Below, in pieces: positions 63,404 through 64,000 of a DNA stretch of 64,000 bases. The notes beneath the pieces are model-generated. The model had not been told where the DNA came from. It searched no databases and saw only the letters and a list, made by a program, of their open reading frames with translations. A program made the translations under genes and the position numbers. The stretch spans positions 3,144,501 through 3,208,500 of the forward strand of contig NZ_AP023272.1 in the NCBI RefSeq assembly GCF_013426735.1. Reading direction: 5' to 3'. The DNA is from Agrobacterium vitis. GTDB lineage: Bacteria; Pseudomonadota; Alphaproteobacteria; Rhizobiales; Rhizobiaceae. How positions within the stretch are numbered: position 1 is the stretch's first letter; every line of letters begins with the position of its first letter.

Positions 63404-63512
63404 CTAGTGCATCGATCCAAACGGAGGCATCAGCCGAGTTTGGAAAAATCGATGCATAAACAAAAAATGAGTGCACGAAAGCATGAACGAAGTGAATGCG
63501 TCAGTGCACTAG
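63404..63512. repeat. Nested palindrome overlapping the last codon of the glycosyltransferase gene
   Basis: Outer arms CTAGTGCA (63404-63411) and TGCACTAG (63505-63512) are 93 bases apart. Inside is a hairpin, CATCGAT (63410-63416) with CCAAAC, and GTTTGG with ATCGATG (63438-63454). The outer right arm contains the TAG stop of the minus-strand gene. Confidence 0.6.
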
Positions 63513-64000
63513 AAAGACATTGACCGGATCGGCAGGGCTGGCACGTCGATATGGTCGGGCGCCAGCCCTTCCCTGGCCCGCGCCGCCATCATCTCATAGG
63601 CGCGTTCCAGATGCCGGGTGAAGCGCTCGGTGTCGAACAAAGGCTCCCTGAGGCGGTTGGCTTCGAGCTTTTGTTTTAGGGCGACGATCTTTTCCGGGTG
63701 AGCGGCGAACTCTACCGCCCTTTCGACAAACTCTTCACCGTCCCGCGCCACCAGTTCGGGCAGGCCGATGGCCGTCAGCAGGCTCTCAGATACTCTCGAA
63801 GCAAAGCTTCGGCCCTTTTTCGTCAGGACCGGCAGGCCGCCCCAGAGCAGATCCGAGGTCGTGGTATGACCGTTATAGGGGAAGGTATCGAGCGCCAGAT
63901 CGGCGAGGCCCACCCGGCTGAGATGATCGGGATAATCGACCCCTTCGGCAAAGACGATACGGTCGCGGCCAATGCCGAGGCGGGCGAATTCCTCGGCGAA
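63509..64000 (-). CDS. TPR/O-GlcNAc transferase-like (SPINDLY-family) protein, 3' part
   Basis: Only the C-terminal 163 codons are in the window; the gene continues past 64000. LADLALDTFPYNGHTTTSDLLWGGLPVLTKKG is the hallmark of GT41 O-GlcNAc transferases and their bacterial relatives with TPR repeats. The segment upstream (RLGIGRDRIVFAEGVDYPDHL) also fits. The protein ends PALPIRSMSF. It likely glycosylates a protein or acts in a glycan pathway; substrate unknown. Confidence 0.88.
   Translation of the reverse strand, partial: FAEEFARLGIGRDRIVFAEGVDYPDHLSRVGLADLALDTFPYNGHTTTSDLLWGGLPVLTKKGRSFASRVSESLLTAIGLPELVARDGEEFVERAVEFAAHPEKIVALKQKLEANRLREPLFDTERFTRHLERAYEMMAARAREGLAPDHIDVPALPIRSMSF

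Overview
This window looks like chromosomal DNA of an alphaproteobacterium of the family Rhizobiaceae (Agrobacterium/Allorhizobium/Rhizobium type). The basis is gene content: a rhizobial-type zinc-binding asparaginase, divergent ohr/ohrR, an HWE-type histidine kinase, tandem chemoreceptors, several GC-rich palindromic intergenic repeats of the kind scattered through rhizobial genomes, and an IS5-family (IS427-type) insertion sequence. I cannot name the species from sequence alone.

Layout. Positions 1-3.3 kb: the 3' end of oligopeptidase B, then an AAA ATPase / DUF4276 (predicted TOPRIM-like) pair that resembles ATPase-nuclease defence modules. Its second gene is split by an 849-bp IS element, and the undisrupted reading frame can be rebuilt exactly. 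3.4-16.7 kb: metabolic and stress genes (multicopper oxidase, branched-chain aminotransferase, diguanylate cyclase, Fe/Mn superoxide dismutase, an HxlR regulator divergent from an azoreductase, an ADPRM-like phosphatase, two cytochromes c, GNAT enzymes, a methyltransferase). 16.8-21.1 kb: an iron-complex ABC importer operon with two consecutive paralogous binding proteins, a permease and an ATPase. 21.1-22.5 kb: two toxin-antitoxin loci, one apparently intact (RelB/ParE type) and one with a frameshifted PemK-like toxin. 22.6-27.8 kb: a ROK repressor divergent from a xylose-type ABC importer, with a 21-bp palindrome between them.

27.8-39.4 kb: undecaprenyl-diphosphatase, three methyl-accepting chemotaxis proteins (two are a tandem duplication), an M20 amidohydrolase, a HerA-like ATPase and a small unknown gene. 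39.5-44.1 kb: orotate phosphoribosyltransferase, a P-loop kinase-like protein, a single-domain response regulator, and a decayed HWE histidine kinase carrying a 195-bp MITE-like insertion and an Arg in place of the phospho-accepting His. Two orphan immunity-like genes (Imm40, DUF2199) follow. 44.1-53.6 kb: Ohr/OhrR, two L,D-transpeptidases, a tandem pair of uncharacterised paralogues, a nuclease-like protein, a nitroreductase and an MFS exporter with a divergent MarR regulator. 53.8-64 kb: gamma-glutamyltransferase, DUF2087 protein, glutathione S-transferase, a phosphoethanolamine transferase, small envelope proteins, a DeoR regulator, asparaginase and the 3' end of an O-GlcNAc-transferase-like protein.

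The themes are oxidative, thiol and quinone stress with paired local regulators, nutrient import, chemotaxis, and a set of decayed or interrupted conflict and signalling genes. The most informative new observations are the reversible-looking IS disruption of the ATPase/DUF4276 module, the multiply broken histidine kinase with its MITE, and a two-hairpin repeat whose two copies differ while keeping their stems paired.
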